The position numbers were made by a program, and so were the translations under genes. Under the pieces are notes generated by a model. It saw nothing but the letters and a program-made list of their open reading frames with translations, was not told the origin of the DNA and searched no databases. Positions 60,336-64,000 of a stretch of 64,000 bases of DNA are shown piece after piece (within the stretch, counting starts at the first letter, position 1; each line of letters starts with the position of its first letter). This DNA is from Megalobrama amblycephala (Eukaryota > Chordata > Actinopteri > Cypriniformes > Xenocyprididae). Where the stretch lies: assembly GCF_018812025.1 (NCBI RefSeq), contig NC_063049.1, positions 17,073,258-17,137,257 on the forward strand. Direction: 5' to 3'.

Positions 60336-62078
60336 CACGTACCTTATGAATTATTTTACTGGTCCAAGCAAAATTATAATTTTACCTTTTTTTTCTCTCT
60401 TTTTTTTTAAGGTCTGAAATATGAAAAGTGGATGTGTGTTTTGGCTGCAGCACTGATACGCTGTATCCTTTACAGCCTCTACAGAGTGTGACAGTGGACA
60501 TGTTGAGGCAGAGAATACCATCACGCCACTGACAAATGGCTATACCAGACAGAGATAGATGGTGAAAAGGAGAAAGAGATCTAAAAGTGAGAGAAAGAGG
60601 TTCTGCTATTGCTTTACACATCACAAAAATAAAACATTCCCCAGGGCCGACATTTCAGAGCTTCATCAATGTAGTGTTGAGGAACTCTCTTCCCCGGGCC
60701 ATGCACAGAAAGGACGAGATATTTCGATCTGCATGTTTGTGGTAATTAGAATACAAATGGGTCTTGTAAATTCTTTAAGATGCTACAAGGGGTTTAAGAG
60801 GTCAGTGGAGGATAGGTGTTGGACGGTTTTGGGGAAGACTGTATATAGACTGCATTATGAGTATAGACTGGGTGGAAAACTGCACTATAATTTCTCAATT
60901 TCCTTCTTTTGTTTGCCTGTTCAACTGAGGTATGCTATTTACATTTTACAAAGTAATTTGTTATGTTTGACATTTTATATTTGCATTTGATTTGCTGTAT
61001 GCATGCATTAGGTTTCATAAACAACAATGAACAAATAAACATTTTTACTACACTTACCAATGTTCATTTATATCTCTGTTTAAAATACAACTGTGTGTTG
61101 TGGGGTGATACATAATAGTATAAACATACTATTGTAACTGTCAATTTATTAACAAATGTTACTTTTTAAGTTAAAAATGTACTAGTATATAGTAATTAAC
61201 ATGAACCTAGATTAATAAATGCTGTGAAAGTATTGTATATTGTTAGTTCATAATACCTAATGCATTAACTAATTAAATCTTGTTGTAAAGTGTTACCTTC
61301 AAAAACAATCACTAAAGGAAGTGAAAACCTGGAATTATTAGGCTGTTCCTCTATTATCTAAGTGCTCCTTTATATATCCTTTCTGCTATAAAGGGAAATG
61401 TCCTGAACACTGCACCAGATCATTGCCTACCATGGGACTAATCTTACAAGGCTAATGTCCTCTCTGTGTTAGGATTAAAACCATTTCTCATTTTACTTAA
61501 GGGATTAGTGCACCCAAAAATTCAATTCTGTCATTATTTAGTCACCCGCATGTCATTCAGAACCTGTATGACTTTTTCAGTTGTGGAATGAATCATGAAT
61601 TTATTTGTTTTGTATCATTTGACCATTATGTGCTGGTTGCTCTTTCAATGCAGTTTCAATAAATGGAGACTGAGGCTTTCAAGCTTCAAGAAAATGCCAA
61701 ACACTGTGACCGTAAAGTGTCGTTAAAGTGGTCTAAACAACTTTAGCTTCAAGCCTCCTGAAGCCAAATGATGGTTTTCTGTGAGGAACCTACAAAAACA
61801 CTGTCCTATGAACAAACAATTAAAAATCTTAATCATTCACCACGGAAAACAATCAGTGATCTGGCAAAAATACAATTTTAATGGCATGCCAATAAACCTT
61901 TGGAAAAATAGAGACTTTAAATGTGAAAATAAATGATTATATCAATATCAGGGCTCTCAATATTAACAAATGTGATTAAAATAATTAAACACAAATAACA
62001 CAAATTACTGAAGCATGTGAAACTGCGCCATTAACGTAATTTACGTTGCGTAGTTAGATGATCTTAAGCTGCTGTCAC
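60336..62078. other. Gene-free DNA with a MITE fragment
   Basis: At 61500-61570 there is a copy of the TTAAGGGATTAGTGCACCCAAAAA family end. The open frame at 60559-60990 shows no domain or splice pattern. Otherwise there is nothing recognisable. Confidence 0.4.
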
Positions 62079-64000
62079 AGATCTCCTTCGCCGCTCACTC
62101 ACCAATCCATCCAGAACTGTTCCTAACTACCACCTCATCGGCCATGGGACTGAGCGATTGATCTCCTTCCTGAATCAGTACCCAGAGGTAAAATTTATCC
62201 ATTAATCAACCCTGAGCAGGAAGCCATGGAGGAGTATATTCAGGAGGCTTTACAACAGGGCTACATCAGACCTACCTCCACTGCTGCTTCTATCTTCTTT
62301 TTCATGGCCAAGAAGGATGGAGGCTTGCGGCCCTGATTTGACTACTGGCCCACAACAAAATCACTGTGAAGTTCGATATCCCTTTTCTCTCATCCCTGCT
62401 ACTCTGGAACATCTCCAAGGTGTGAAGATCTTCACCATGTTGGACCTCCGCAGAGCATCCAGCCTCATCCGGATACATGAGGGGGACAAGTGGAAGACAG
62501 CATTTGTGACCCCTACTGGCCACTTTGAGTACTCCGTTATGCTTTATGGCCTGGTCAACGCCCCCCTATTCCAGGATTTCATGCATGAGGTTCTCCAGGA
62601 GTTTCTTCATCGATTTGTGATGGTCTACATAGACGAAATCCTGATCTACTCCCGGAGCCAGGCCGAACATTGCCTTCACGTTGTGGAGGTCCTCCAGAAG
62701 CCCAGAGAATTTAATCTCTTTCTCAAGGCTGAGAAGTGTCAATTCCACCAGTCCGAAATCCAGTTCCTTGGTTACATCGTCAACAAAAATGGAATCTCCA
62801 TGGACAAGAGGAAGGTGAAAGCTATTCACAACTGGTCCATTCCCAAAACCATCAAAGCACTTCAGAGATTTCTTGGATTTGCTAACTTCTACAGTTGGTT
62901 CATCCATAACTACAGCTTCATTACCAATCCACTTACCTCTCTGCTCCGTGGTAAGCCCAAGTCTGTGTCCTGGTCTTCTGAAGCCTCCTTCAATGCCCTG
63001 AAAGAAGCTTTCTGTTCTGCAACGCTCCTCACTCATCCTGATCCAAATCGTCCATTCGTTGTGGAGGTGGACGCATCTACCACTGGTGTAGGAGTGTTTT
63101 TTTTCCCAGCAGCAGGTGATGCCTCCCAAACTCCATCCATCTGCTTATTTCTCCTGAAAATTCAACCTGGCAGAGAGGAATTACAACATCAGAAACTGTG
63201 AGCTCCTTGCCATTAAAACTAGGTCTGGAGGAATGGAGGCACTGGCTTGAGGGGGCTCGATATCTGTTCATCGTCTGAACAGACCACAAACATCGCCAAG
63301 CCCGCTGGGCATTATTCTTCACCGGATTTGAATTCAAGATTGCCTATCGTCCAGGTTCCAAGAACATCTCGTATTCAATTATCCAATGAAAACATCGAAC
63401 AGCCCGATCCTATCCTCGATTCCCGTCTTTTTGTCAGTCCCATCCAGTGCAATCCCAATGAAACACAAGCCAGTGCACCCGAGAATCCTCCCAGGTTGTC
63501 CTCCAGGTCGTCTATATGTTCCACGTAACCAACGAGTATGCACAAAACTCCTTTCGTCGGCAAGTCACAGGTCTTACTCCATTTCAGTGCATACTCGGCT
63601 ACCAACCACCCTTGTTCCCCTGATCGGGGGAACCATCGGATGTACCATCAGTCAACCACTGGTTCCAGGAAAGTGAGAGAGTCTGGGACTCAGCTCATTA
63701 CCATCTTCAAAGGGCTATATGGAGACAGAACAACACACTGACACATGCAGATCCACAACTCCAGGCTATCATCTGGGTCAGAAGGTATGGCTATCAACCA
63801 AGAACATCAGGTTATGGCTACCTTTCAAGAAGCTGAGTCCCAAGTACACTGGCCCCTTTGAAATCACCAAGGAGATCAATCTGGTAGCATTTCAACTCAG
63901 ACTCCCAGATCACTATCTTAATCACCCTGTATTCCATGTCTCCCAACTCAAGCTTTATCACTCACCTGTTTCTCTCCCCTCCACAGAGCCTGGTGATAGT
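62079..64000 (+). pseudogene. Ty3/gypsy retrotransposon pol remnant (RT, RNase H, part of integrase)
   Basis: The order on the plus strand is that of Ty3/gypsy pol. First comes a pre-RT region with [17 protein letters not shown] and KKDGGLRP (about 62225-62333). Next is the RT palm with KIFTMLDLR, WKTAFVTPTGHFEY, and MVYIDEILIYSRS in place of the usual YxDD box, then the RT thumb (QRFLGFANFYSWFIHNYS). RNase H starts at FVVEVDAS (63058), and then the integrase C-terminal region runs to the window end. The frame is broken: TGA at 62334-62336 sits where the family has cysteine, frame changes follow at about 62340-62370, and many stops follow after 63200. Most of the integrase core seems to be missing between about 63380 and 63530. 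No LTR is visible; the right end lies outside the window. Confidence 0.88.

Noticed and set aside
60559..60990. 143-codon plus-strand frame between gpr89 and the gypsy remnant
   Set aside because: No motif, no splice pattern and no conserved composition. It starts in low-complexity AAG-rich DNA.

Overview
The window is vertebrate nuclear DNA, almost certainly from a cyprinid-type teleost. It holds two intact, intron-rich vertebrate genes in a very AT-rich, repeat-dense background. Many of the repeats are foldback (palindromic) MITE families that I associate with carp and zebrafish-like genomes. No prokaryotic, organellar or viral gene organisation is visible.

Layout. 1-30.5 kb is a gene-free transposon graveyard. 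It contains a tRNA-derived SINE split by a hAT element (2.0-3.4 kb), several foldback MITEs, and a Harbinger-type MITE nested in a TTAA-flanked MITE (10.5-12.1 kb). A large BED-finger hAT relic (15.8-21.5 kb) has itself been invaded by a hAT MITE and an L1/Tx1 LINE fragment. A further hAT-like element (26.0-27.8 kb) carries a Tc1 fragment and another MITE. At 30.5-30.7 kb on the minus strand there is one convincing first coding exon of an unidentified, probably membrane or secreted protein whose other exons are not recognised here. 31-35.7 kb is again repeats and the likely 5' region of the next gene.

35.7-44.0 kb (+) is pdzk1 (NHERF3), complete: nine coding exons, 529 residues, four PDZ domains. 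46.7-56.2 kb (-) is gpr89 (Golgi pH regulator), complete: fourteen coding exons, 455 residues. The two genes converge tail to tail about 2 kb apart. The same two genes are neighbours on human 1q21.1, so this is an old gene pair. PDZK1 is an apical-membrane scaffold and GPR89 a Golgi anion channel; nothing here suggests they act together.

The most unusual structure lies inside gpr89 intron 9 (50.3-52.8 kb). It is a giant foldback element with a 6-bp target duplication. Its two arms carry a 21-bp tandem repeat, with about 5 units on one arm and about 73 on the other, and the larger array contains a duplicated 30-unit (630 bp) block. In the sense of gpr89 transcription, many units carry AATAAA.

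56.2-62 kb is microsatellites, a composite TTCTA minisatellite and short repeats. 62.1 kb to the window end is a decayed Ty3/gypsy pol gene whose reverse transcriptase active site is altered. I found no tRNA or rRNA gene and no CRISPR array. I found no self-contained novel gene system either. Novelty here lies in repeat architecture and in the orphan exon.
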